The notes under the pieces were generated by a model. The model was not told the origin of the DNA. It did not search any database and saw nothing but the letters and a program-made list of their open reading frames with translations. Source: Hymenobacter aranciens (GTDB taxonomy: Bacteria > Bacteroidota > Bacteroidia > Cytophagales > Hymenobacteraceae). From it: 64,000 nt of DNA. The DNA lies in NCBI RefSeq assembly GCF_030580865.1, contig NZ_JAUQSY010000008.1, positions 1 through 64,000 of the forward strand, written 5' to 3'. This document shows, piece after piece, positions 7,870 to 15,682 of this stretch. How positions within the stretch are numbered: position 1 is the stretch's first letter; each line of letters starts with the position of its first letter. The translations under genes were made by a program, and so were the position numbers.

Positions 7870-8964
7870 ATGAATTCTGAATTCCAGAACGTCGCCCTCG
7901 ACCAGCTGCGCTACTCGCTGGTGTGGGAAGGCAGCACCACGCTCTACCGGGCGCTCGACATTCAGCCCGACGACCACGTGCTCGTCATCACCGGGGCGGG
8001 CTGCAACGTGCTCAATACCCTGCTGCACCCCCCCCGGCAGGTCACGGCCATCGACCTCAACCCCGAGCAAAACCGGCTGCTGCGCCTGAAATGCCACGTC
8101 ATTCAGCACCACGAGTACCCGGTGTTTCGCGGGCTGCTGGGGCTGGATGGCGCGGCTGCGGTGGCAGCGGCCTGGGCAGTTGTGCGGCCGGATTTGCCTG
8201 GGGAAGAACAAGAGTTCTGGGAGGCGTTTTTTGCCCAGCACCCCGGCGGCTTACTCGGCGCGGGGCGGCTGGAAATGTACGTCAATGCCTTTCTACCCAC
8301 CCTGGCACCGGCGCTGCAAGCGCAGCTGCGGCAGCTGCTGTCTTTTGGCGATATAGCCAAGCAGCAAGCTTATTTCCAATCAGTAATTGAATCACCGGAT
8401 TCCACTTTTCGCCCACAGTTCATCGAGTACTTCGACGCCGCCAACCTGAGCAAAGGCCGCGACCCACGCCTGTTTCGCTACGCGCAGGAGTCGGGCGGGG
8501 CGCTGTTTTACCGGCGTCTGCAGCGGCACCTGGGGAAGGTGTTGCTGCGCGATAATTTCTTCTCGCGCTTTTTCTTTTTTGGGCCGACGGGGCTGCCGGA
8601 AGATATTCTACCGCCCTGCTACCAAAGTGGCAGCTATGCGGCGTTGCGAGCGCAGCTGCCCAGGCTGCAAGTGGCCACGGGCGAGGCCACGGCCTACCTG
8701 TTATCGGACGCCGGCCGGCGCATTACGAAGGCCAGCTTGTCCAATATTTTCGAGTACGTGAGCGAGGCGGAGTTTGAGCGGGTTTGTCGGCAGTTGGGGG
8801 AGAATTCGGCACGGCGGCTGCGGCTGGTATTCTGGAATCTGCTGCAGATGCAGGCGCCGGGGAGTAGCGCGTCTGTTCCGTTGCTGGAAGAGTTGTCGCG
8901 GGAGTTGTCGGCGGCGGAGGCCTGCTTTTATTTCGACAGCGTGCGGGTACTGAGCTGGGCGTAG
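7870..8964 (+). CDS. DUF3419 / BtaA-like aminocarboxypropyl transferase
   Basis: A 364-residue SAM-binding protein. HVLVITGAGCNVLNTLL near residue 37 and QVTAIDLNPEQNRLLRLK near residue 58 are the SAM-pocket motifs of DUF3419, the family of BtaA (S-adenosylmethionine:diacylglycerol 3-amino-3-carboxypropyl transferase of betaine-lipid synthesis). FVSRF-like FFSRFFFFG, PPCYQ and LSNIFEYVSEAEFERV further support the family. No BtaB-type N-methyltransferase is adjacent, so a true DGTS pathway is not evident. The acceptor may instead be the product of the neighbouring ligase, which is inference. It lies 21 bases after the ligase and 231 bases before the APH-like kinase. Confidence 0.85.
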   Translation: MNSEFQNVALDQLRYSLVWEGSTTLYRALDIQPDDHVLVITGAGCNVLNTLLHPPRQVTAIDLNPEQNRLLRLKCHVIQHHEYPVFRGLLGLDGAAAVAAAWAVVRPDLPGEEQEFWEAFFAQHPGGLLGAGRLEMYVNAFLPTLAPALQAQLRQLLSFGDIAKQQAYFQSVIESPDSTFRPQFIEYFDAANLSKGRDPRLFRYAQESGGALFYRRLQRHLGKVLLRDNFFSRFFFFGPTGLPEDILPPCYQSGSYAALRAQLPRLQVATGEATAYLLSDAGRRITKASLSNIFEYVSEAEFERVCRQLGENSARRLRLVFWNLLQMQAPGSSASVPLLEELSRELSAAEACFYFDSVRVLSWA

Positions 8965-9195
8965 GAGCGCGGCTGGGCTAAGCAGATTTTTAAAGTCCGA
9001 TTTCAGCCGTCTCATCAATTGGACTTAAGGTCTGTTTTTCAATAGTTGATGATGCAATTTATTTTCAGGCAACCTTCACCACATAATATCTGAAAAGTCC
9101 CTAAAACCAAGCTAATTTTCCGCCGCCAGGCATCGAACGGGCCAACCTCGCAGTTATTTCGGGCAGTCAAACTTCTCACTCACTCCCACCCCATC

Positions 9196-10386
9196 ATGAA
9201 GCCCGCCGACTATTGCAGCCCCGCCTTTCTGGAAATGCTGATGCGCCGCCACGCCCCCACCCGCGGCATCCGGGTAGAGCGCGTGCGGCCGCTGGATTTG
9301 GATAGCTCGTCCAGCATTCTTTCGGCCCTCACGGCGGGCACTTCCGGGCAGCCCGTGGGCCACTTCGGCCTCGAAGTGCAGCTGCGGGCCGACGGCCAGC
9401 CGCGCACCGAGCGGCTGGTGCTCAAGCTCAAGCCCCACGGCCGCGAAATCTCGACCATGCTGGCGGGCCTGGCCCAGGCCAACGGTGGCAAGCTGGCCGC
9501 CATCTACCCGCGCTTCCAGGCCCTCACCGGCTTCGAGCATACCCACTGGCGCGAGCTACAGGCCTACGCCCAGCCCGACCCCAGCGGCCTGCTGCCCCAG
9601 GTGTGGGCCAGCTACGCCGACCCCACCACCGACACCTACCTGCTTCTACTCGAATATCTTGACGAGAGCCGCACCGTGGAGCTGCTGAACTCCGTGATGC
9701 AGCCCGAGCGCTGGACCGACGCGCACATTCGGGCGGCCCTCACGCAGGTGGCGGCCTGGCACGCGGCGCACCTCGCCCCCACCCTGGCCGCCCAGGTCAA
9801 CTACGGCCTCGACGTGCCCTCGGCCAACTTTATGCAGCAGCTGGCCCCGCTGTGGTCGGCGCTGCTGGGCAATGCCGCCGCGCACTGCCCGGCGCTGTAC
9901 AGCCCGGCGCGAGTGGCGCGGCTGCAACAGGCCATTGCCCATATCCCAACTTACTGGCAGCGCCTGGCGCAGCACCCCAAAACCCTTGTACACAACGACC
10001 TGAACCCGCGCAACACCTGCTTCAAGCGCGCCGCCGACGGGCAGCTGCGCTTCTGCGCTTACGACTGGGAGCTGGCCACTTACCACCTGCCGCAATACGA
10101 TGTGGTAGAGCTGCTGGCCTTCGTGCTCGATGCCGACCGCTACCACCTGCGCCCCACCTACCTGGAGCACTACCGCCGCGAGCTGCACGCCCGCACCGGC
10201 CAGTTTGGCGATGCCGCGCTCTTCCGCGAAGGCTTCGAGCTGGCGGCGCTGGATTTCGGCCTGCACCGCCTGGGGATGTATATGATGGCGCACAGTCTCA
10301 GCCCATACCCGTATTTGCCGCGGGTGGTGGACAGCTTTTTTGACACTATTAAGGAGCTGGAAGTTGCGCCCCTGGCGCGAGTTTAG
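9196..10386 (+). CDS. APH/choline-kinase-like phosphotransferase
   Basis: A 396-residue kinase-fold protein. LVLKLKPHG near residue 75 gives the ATP-binding lysine region, LVHNDLNPRNTCF near residue 265 is the catalytic HxDxxxxN loop, and FCAYDWELATYH near residue 287 carries the metal-binding Asp. The family phosphorylates small hydroxylated molecules (aminoglycosides, choline, homoserine, sugars). The location after DUF3419 suggests a biosynthetic rather than resistance role. The last residues (PLARV) and the TAG stop are encoded by the repeat unit at 10366, so the native C-terminus has been replaced or extended. The 231-base upstream gap is free of genes. Confidence 0.8.
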   Translation: MKPADYCSPAFLEMLMRRHAPTRGIRVERVRPLDLDSSSSILSALTAGTSGQPVGHFGLEVQLRADGQPRTERLVLKLKPHGREISTMLAGLAQANGGKLAAIYPRFQALTGFEHTHWRELQAYAQPDPSGLLPQVWASYADPTTDTYLLLLEYLDESRTVELLNSVMQPERWTDAHIRAALTQVAAWHAAHLAPTLAAQVNYGLDVPSANFMQQLAPLWSALLGNAAAHCPALYSPARVARLQQAIAHIPTYWQRLAQHPKTLVHNDLNPRNTCFKRAADGQLRFCAYDWELATYHLPQYDVVELLAFVLDADRYHLRPTYLEHYRRELHARTGQFGDAALFREGFELAALDFGLHRLGMYMMAHSLSPYPYLPRVVDSFFDTIKELEVAPLARV

Positions 10387-10672
10387 GCGCAGCCGTAACT
10401 CGTGCCTACTATCACGGGAGGCTGCGCCTCCCCCGTTAGCGCCGTTAGGGTTGGTAGAGCCAGCCGTTCTGTTGCGAGGCGCAGCCTCGCCCGAATGTTT
10501 GGCGCCCCTGGCGCGAGTTTAAGCGCAGCCGTAACTCGTGCCCACTATCACGGGAGGCTGTGCCTCCCCCGTTAGCGCCGTTAGGATTGTTAGAGTCAGC
10601 CGTTCTGTTGCGAGGCGCAGCCTCGCCCGAATGTTTGGCACGAGTTACGGCTACGCCTAAACTCGCGCCAGT
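10366..10672. repeat. Duplicated 136-bp element with inverted end between convergent genes
   Basis: Unit 1 starts at GCGCCCCTGGCGCGAGTTT (10366) and unit 2 at the same sequence 136 bases later (10502). They are nearly identical, including CGTTCTGTTGCGAGGCGCAG and smaller internal palindromes. The right end (about 10638-10672) carries the start of the unit in reverse orientation. Both flanking genes end inside it with the identical CTGGCGCGAGTTTAG (Leu-Ala-Arg-Val-stop). It fills the stretch between them. Confidence 0.9.
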
Positions 10673-11733
10673 CGCGCCAGTCGTTCAAACAGTGCATAAT
10701 GCGCCGTTTCTACGGGCAAATCCTTTGTGAAGCGGAGCGAATAGTTATCAGCCCGCATGAGGCAGAAAATGGCCTCCTCATAGTATTGCTGAAAGCTGCG
10801 CATGGCGTAGGCGGCCAGCAAATCCTGCAGGCCGCGCTGCCGGAAATCGGGGTGCACCCCCACGGTCTTCACCAGCAAGGTTTTGCGCGGCAGGCGCGGG
10901 TAGTCGCGCTCAAAAACCGGCGCCACATCCGGGGGTAGATTCAGGCCGTGATAGTTGGGCTGGCACAGGCTAAGCGCCGCCAGCCGCCCGCTGGCCTGGT
11001 CCCGAAACAGCACCGACGAATGCGGGCACAGCCGCGCCGCAAAGGCCGGATTATATAGGGCATCGAATTGCGCCCGGGGCACGGCTTTGTAGGCCGGGTT
11101 CTGGCTGAAAACCTCGTGGACGAGCTGATACAGCTCGTCGGCCAGCAGTGGCCAGGTGGCGGGCGTTAGGGCAATGAAATCGAAGGGAATGCGGGTTAAT
11201 TCTTCTAAGGCAGGCTGCTTTTGCTGGTAGGCCAGCGGCACGTCGACGGCCTGCAGGCGGCGGCTTTCGAAGTGCAGTTTGGGGGTGAAACCCAGGCTTG
11301 CCAGCAGGCGCGGGTAGTACGCCGGGTTCACCGGCTCGCGGTCGAACTGCTGCCAGCTGGGCGCGGGGTCCAGCCGCAGGCGGTAGCGCTGGAACGTATT
11401 GAAATGCAGCGGCCCCACGATGCTGGTTTTGCCCAGCCAGTCGGCATCGGCGGCCAGCACCGCGAAGGCTTCCGCGTTCAGCGCCGCGTCGTCCGTCGTT
11501 TCCCAGAAACCGAAATAGGCCGCCTCGCCAGCGAGCGGAAAAAGCCCGACCAGCCGCAGATTCTGGTGGTCGGTGTAGATGATGATTTCGTGCTGCGCGG
11601 CTTCTTGCTCAAACAATTGCCGCACGGCCGCGGCATCTTCGGCGGGGGCAAACGGCTGGTCGGCATACAGCCGTCGGGGTAGCTCAAAAAAGCTGGCAGG
11701 CAGCTGGCCGGTGTAGGGAATACGCTCAAGCAT
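10657..11733 (-). CDS. GNAT-like acyltransferase, two-domain
   Basis: A 358-residue protein expected to be soluble. The N-terminal half has IVGPLHFNTFQRYRLRLD and YYPRLLASLGFTPKLHF, a pattern seen in large uncharacterised GNAT-like proteins. The C-terminal half has KTLLVKTVGVHPDFRQRGLQ, which fits the acetyl-CoA pyrophosphate loop (Q/RxxGxG/L) of GNAT enzymes. The start at 11733 overlaps the preceding gene by 8 bases (ATGCTTGA), a typical coupling overlap; an earlier Met at 11754 is possible. The C-terminal LARV and stop come from the repeat element. In context it could acylate the locus product; substrate unknown. Confidence 0.6.
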   Translation of the reverse strand: MLERIPYTGQLPASFFELPRRLYADQPFAPAEDAAAVRQLFEQEAAQHEIIIYTDHQNLRLVGLFPLAGEAAYFGFWETTDDAALNAEAFAVLAADADWLGKTSIVGPLHFNTFQRYRLRLDPAPSWQQFDREPVNPAYYPRLLASLGFTPKLHFESRRLQAVDVPLAYQQKQPALEELTRIPFDFIALTPATWPLLADELYQLVHEVFSQNPAYKAVPRAQFDALYNPAFAARLCPHSSVLFRDQASGRLAALSLCQPNYHGLNLPPDVAPVFERDYPRLPRKTLLVKTVGVHPDFRQRGLQDLLAAYAMRSFQQYYEEAIFCLMRADNYSLRFTKDLPVETAHYALFERLARLARV

Positions 11734-13393
11734 GGGCCAGTTCAGTTTCGACAACTACTTCTATTTCACCGCTGCTGCCGTCCATCGCCAGCTGCTGGCC
11801 CGAGCGCAGCCGCTGGCACAGCCCGGGAATGTTGATGATGGTGGGAATGCCCAATTCGCGCAGTAGAATGACGGAGTGCGACAGCGCCGAGCCGCGCTCG
11901 ATGAGCACGCCCCGGCAGGTCGGAAACAGGGCGGCCCAGCCGGGGTCGGTGCGCGGGGCCACCACGATGCGGCCCGCCACGGCTAGGCTGTCGCCGGCCT
12001 CGGTGATGACAACGACCTCGCCGCTGACGCGGCCGGGGTAGCAGCCGGTGCCGCGCAGCCGGGTGTCGCTGGGGTCGGTTTCGGGCGGGCTGGCGGGACG
12101 GCCGGGTAGCGTCACGCGGCCAGGCACGGCCTGCCGGCGGTAGGCGGCAAATTCCTGCTGGCGAGCGGTTACCAGGGCCGATTGGTCGGGCCGGGCCGGG
12201 TTTTCGGCCGCTTGCCGGATTTCGGTTTCGGTGAGGTAAAACACATCCAGCGCCGTCGGCAGTTGCCCGGCGGCGGCCAGCCGCTGGCCCAGCGCCCGGT
12301 ACAGCGCCCGGTACATGCCGAAAAGATGGGTGCGGTCGAGGCGCAGCTCTTCGCGGCGGGCCAGCGCCGCCTGGAGTTGCCGCAGGCTGCGCCACACGCC
12401 ACCCGCGCGGCGCCACCACGGCTGCCGGCGCAGCAGGCTTTGTAATTCGGCTGTCGCGGCTTCGTGCAGGCGGCTGGTTGCAGCTGGGCTGGCAATGGGA
12501 GATTCCTGGCTCAGATAATTGTTCAGGTATCTGTAAAACAGGTTTTCATCCGTGCGCATGGTTTCGGTTTCGAGCTTCAGCTCGCCGATGCTGCGGTCGC
12601 CGTACTGGGCAAGGTATTCGTCGATTACTAGGTGTAAATCGGGTGCTAGCTCCTGAATTTGCCGGGACAAACCAGGCGGTAATTCGCGCAGCAGCGGCAC
12701 CAGCTGCGGGTAGTGCGCGCGCACCTCGCGGGCCAGCGCCTGCATGGCGTGGGCGGGGCGGGCGCTGGCCAGCTCGGCGGTGGCGGCGGCAAAGTAGCGG
12801 CTCAGAAACTCGTCGGGGTCGGCCACGCCGGCCCGGCGCAGGCGGCGGGCTACGTCGCCGTTCAGCATCATCACCCGGAAATCGTTGATGATGGGCGTGG
12901 TCCACTGGTCGAGCAGCGTGCGGTCGAGCCGGGCTTTTTCGGCCAATAGCTCGGCGGCGCTTAATTTGCTCAATGGCAGTTGGTAGAAACGCTGGTACTG
13001 CTGCTCAAACTGCTCCTGAAAGGCCTGCACCCGCCGGGGCAAACTGGCAAAAGCCGCCAGCAGGCGCGTCATATTCAGGGCCAGGCGGGGCAGCAGGCGC
13101 AGCTTCTCGGGCAGGGTTTTGGCGGTGCTTTGCACGAAATCAACGGGCTCGTCGAGGCCCATCATTCGCTCCATGTCGGCCTTGTTCTGACGGAACGACG
13201 GCAGCAGCTGCAGGCCGCGGTACCAGTTATTGATGTTGTAGTAGATGCGGCCCTGCACTAGGCCCAGCAGCTGCGTCACCACCGGCTCGTGGGCGGCGAT
13301 GGTGGCGGCGGGCAAGCCCAGCGTGCGCATGGTCTGGCGGTACACGGTGGCGTAGGCGCGCTGGGCGAAGCTGAAGGTCAGCGGAGTAGTCAC
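11726..13393 (-). CDS. PEP-synthase-like C-terminal part (swivelling His domain), downstream of an in-frame TAG
   Basis: About 555 residues. The N-terminal TTPLTFSFAQRAYATVYR, GLVQGRIYYNINNWYR and FRQNKADMERMMG continue the standard middle of PEP-synthase-like dikinases. Near the C-terminus GRIVVAPRTDPGWAALFP followed by GSALSHSVILLRELGIPTI holds the phospho-accepting His of the PEP-utilising mobile domain. The reading frame is continuous with the upstream ATP-grasp ORF: only one TAG (13409-13411) and five sense codons (Glu-Ser-Tyr-Cys-Gly) separate them. The nominal start is a GTG at 13393. Either this is half of a disrupted gene, a re-initiated subunit, or the product of readthrough. Together both parts would be 868 residues, the usual size of the fused enzyme. 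Confidence 0.75.
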   Translation of the reverse strand: MTTPLTFSFAQRAYATVYRQTMRTLGLPAATIAAHEPVVTQLLGLVQGRIYYNINNWYRGLQLLPSFRQNKADMERMMGLDEPVDFVQSTAKTLPEKLRLLPRLALNMTRLLAAFASLPRRVQAFQEQFEQQYQRFYQLPLSKLSAAELLAEKARLDRTLLDQWTTPIINDFRVMMLNGDVARRLRRAGVADPDEFLSRYFAAATAELASARPAHAMQALAREVRAHYPQLVPLLRELPPGLSRQIQELAPDLHLVIDEYLAQYGDRSIGELKLETETMRTDENLFYRYLNNYLSQESPIASPAATSRLHEAATAELQSLLRRQPWWRRAGGVWRSLRQLQAALARREELRLDRTHLFGMYRALYRALGQRLAAAGQLPTALDVFYLTETEIRQAAENPARPDQSALVTARQQEFAAYRRQAVPGRVTLPGRPASPPETDPSDTRLRGTGCYPGRVSGEVVVITEAGDSLAVAGRIVVAPRTDPGWAALFPTCRGVLIERGSALSHSVILLRELGIPTIINIPGLCQRLRSGQQLAMDGSSGEIEVVVETELAHA

Positions 13394-13408
13394 GCCGCAA
13401 TAGCTTTC

Positions 13409-14332
13409 CTAGATGTTGGCGTTGTCGTATACCACCACTTCGGGGATGGGCTGGGTGATGGGCCGCGTCTGCACCAGCCACAGGTGTTCGTGGTCCACCA
13501 CAAACTCCACATCCTGCGGCTGGCCCAGCAAGAACTCCAGAAACGCCCCCGCCTGCCGCAATTCGGTTAGTATTCTGGCTGACAGACAGGGCTGCGCCTG
13601 CTGATTTTCGGGCACCGGCGCCAGGACCGGGGCCGCGCCGGCCAGCGGCTGCACCTGCTCGGTTTTCAGGGCAATTTTGCGGTGCACCTCGCGCCGGCTG
13701 GCTTTGTCGAAGTAAAACTCATCCGGCTCCAGCGCGCCGCCCACCAGCCCCTCGCCCAACCCCCACACGGCATGAATGGCCAACTCCTGCGGATACTCGG
13801 GGAAAGTACTGAACAGCACGCCCGCGGCCGTGGCGGCCACCTGCCGCTGCACAATCACGGCCGGCCGCGCCGCCAGGGTCAGGCCTTTCTGCCGCCGGTA
13901 GGCCAGGGCGCGGGCCGAGTAGGCGCTGGCCGCACAACGGCCCACGGCCGCCAGCACCTCGGCCAGCGAGTGCAAGCCCAGCAGCGAGTCCATGAGTCCC
14001 GGGAAGGCCGCTTGGGCGCCGTCTTCGTCGGCTACCGACGAGCGCACGGCCACGCCCGCCGCGCCCCACACCGCCAGCACCCGGCCCAGCGCCGCCTGCG
14101 TGGTCGCGGGCAATTCGAACTGCGCCAGGGCTTGCTGCCTCGCTGCCAACCCGGCTTCGTCGGTGCCCAGGCCCGTCAGCGCCGCATCGAATACCTCGGC
14201 CGGAATGACCACGAAGCCCGGCACCGGCAGCCCCAGGCGCCGCAGCCGAAACAGGCCTTCGGCCTTGCCGCCCACGGTAGTACCAGCCGGCACCGCGGCC
14301 TGGCGGGAGTCTATCAATCCATTAGTTACCAT
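13409..14332 (-). CDS. PEP/pyruvate-binding (ATP-grasp) N-terminal part of a PEP-synthase-like enzyme
   Basis: A 307-residue ATP-grasp domain: GGKAEGLFRLRRLGLPVPGF near residue 22, VAVRSSVADEDG near residue 94, QRQVAATAAGVLFS near residue 160 and VVDHEHLWLVQTRPITQP near residue 282. In PEP synthase, rifampin phosphotransferase and relatives this domain uses ATP to phosphorylate the swivelling His carried by the C-terminal domain. It ends at TAG in the conserved stretch VVYDNANI, immediately before ESYCGVTTPLTFSF in the same frame. The start overlaps the UbiA stop by 11 bases, so the gene is in an operon with it. Without the second part it would lack the phospho-His domain. Confidence 0.85.
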   Translation of the reverse strand: MVTNGLIDSRQAAVPAGTTVGGKAEGLFRLRRLGLPVPGFVVIPAEVFDAALTGLGTDEAGLAARQQALAQFELPATTQAALGRVLAVWGAAGVAVRSSVADEDGAQAAFPGLMDSLLGLHSLAEVLAAVGRCAASAYSARALAYRRQKGLTLAARPAVIVQRQVAATAAGVLFSTFPEYPQELAIHAVWGLGEGLVGGALEPDEFYFDKASRREVHRKIALKTEQVQPLAGAAPVLAPVPENQQAQPCLSARILTELRQAGAFLEFLLGQPQDVEFVVDHEHLWLVQTRPITQPIPEVVVYDNANI

Positions 14333-15209
14333 AGCCGTGAACGTGAAAAATCAAAGACAAATAACTGCACAGCATGAACAGCGACACCAGCACCTCGGCC
14401 CGCCGAAACCAGCCTTCTTCCGGCTGGCGCAGCGCCCGGCCATACACGCCCAGCGTGAGCACCAGCAGCCCGCCCAGCACCGCGTAGGGCCAGGCCGGCG
14501 CCCCCAGCAGCCGCAGCAGCCAGGCCTGCACGGCCACCCCGCCCAGCAGCACTAGCACCACGCCCGCCACCGCCCCACCTAGGCCCAGCACCTGCGAATA
14601 CGACTCTACTGTGGGCCGCTCGGCGGTGGGGGCGCGGGTTTTGCGGGCCAGCTCGAAGGCGAAGCCGCCCAGCAGGCTCAGCAGCATGAGCAGCAGTAGC
14701 TTCGCGTCGCCGTGCGACACGTAGGCCAGCCACAGCCAGGCAATTACCAGCGGCATAATGAGCATGTGCGTGAGGGCATAGAGCAGCAGCCGTGCCCGCA
14801 GCCACTGCGGCGCGCCAAACTCGTAGCGCATCATCAGACTGTAGGCCAGCGCCAGCGCCCAGCCCAGCAGCGCCGCCCCACCCCGCGTGGCCGACCAGCC
14901 CAGCTCCAGCGCCGCGCCGACCCAGGCCAGGGTGCGCAGTTGCGGCAGCGTCACGAGGCCGCGCTGCAGCACGCGCTGCGGGTGGTTTTGGGCGTCGAGG
15001 GCGAAATCCTTGATTTCATCGAACACCCGCAGGCGAAAGAAAAACGAGATGGCGACGGCCATGCCCAGCCACTCGCTCCCCCCCAAGGGCCGCCCCACCC
15101 CCACCGTGCCCGCCACCGACCACACCGTGAGAAACAGCACGGCAAACAACGCCATATTGACCGGGGGGAAACGCTGGCGCAGGTAAGCCCAAAAGTTGCT
15201 CATACTCAT
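14322..15209 (-). CDS. UbiA-family membrane prenyltransferase
   Basis: A 295-residue integral membrane protein with about eight or nine hydrophobic helices. FRLRVFDEIKDFALD near residue 60 with NHPQRVLQRGLV is the UbiA allyl-diphosphate site (Asp-rich motif in the N/DxxxD region). Later ELARKTRAPTAERPTVESYSQ near residue 195 is the second acidic region. Family members join an isoprenoid diphosphate to an aromatic or lipid acceptor in the membrane. It is the first gene of the minus-strand set and overlaps the dikinase by 11 bases. An ATG six bases further in (15203) is an equally possible start. Confidence 0.8.
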   Translation of the reverse strand: MSMSNFWAYLRQRFPPVNMALFAVLFLTVWSVAGTVGVGRPLGGSEWLGMAVAISFFFRLRVFDEIKDFALDAQNHPQRVLQRGLVTLPQLRTLAWVGAALELGWSATRGGAALLGWALALAYSLMMRYEFGAPQWLRARLLLYALTHMLIMPLVIAWLWLAYVSHGDAKLLLLMLLSLLGGFAFELARKTRAPTAERPTVESYSQVLGLGGAVAGVVLVLLGGVAVQAWLLRLLGAPAWPYAVLGGLLVLTLGVYGRALRQPEEGWFRRAEVLVSLFMLCSYLSLIFHVHGYGN

Positions 15210-15682
15210 ATTGAATGCCGGTAGCCGGCTGGGTAACGGCTACGCAGTCGCAAAGAGAATACCTGACCGCAGATTTCCCAGCTCGTCTTGTGGCTACAGG
15301 GGACTTTTCCGCAAATACGCATTCGCTAGCAAAGTATTGCAATTCAATTGAAATCGAGCCATTAAAAGGACTTTTTTAAGTATCCTTTACCCAAGCCACA
15401 AGCAATTCTACTTCTGATTTCAGCCATTTTAATTTAAGTAATTTTCAATGTCTTATTTCTTAGAAAAAGTCAAATTCAGCAGCCTTCGCCCTGACGGGCA
15501 CGTAATAAACCAGGGGAGAGCTGTTTTTACGGCATTCATCCTGGCCTTTCTAGCTCTTTGGAATACACTGCAGCGTTTGAATACCGGGCGGCCGGGCAAT
15601 TTTACGGTTGTACTTTTACCGACTAATTTACCTTTCTACTGCGGCCGCCCCCGGCGCCTTCGCCTACCGATTAGTCTGCGTC
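15210..15682. other. Gene-free AT-rich divergent intergenic region
   Basis: This 473-base stretch separates the UbiA operon (-) from the PAS gene (+) and must carry both promoters. It is much AT-richer than the flanks. An imperfect inverted repeat (AAAAGGA near 15364, TCCTTT near 15383) and a weak -7-like TACTTTTA at 15611 are visible. No reading frame in it is convincing. Confidence 0.5.

Noticed and set aside
9196..10386. Aminoglycoside-resistance gene
   Set aside because: The APH fold is shared by many metabolic kinases; length, context and lack of resistance-gene mobility features favour a biosynthetic kinase.
13409..14332. Naturally split two-subunit PEP synthase
   Set aside because: Not fully excluded, but the two ORFs share one frame with just five codons between and join at a motif that looks continuous in fused homologues, so an in-frame stop in one gene is the better reading.
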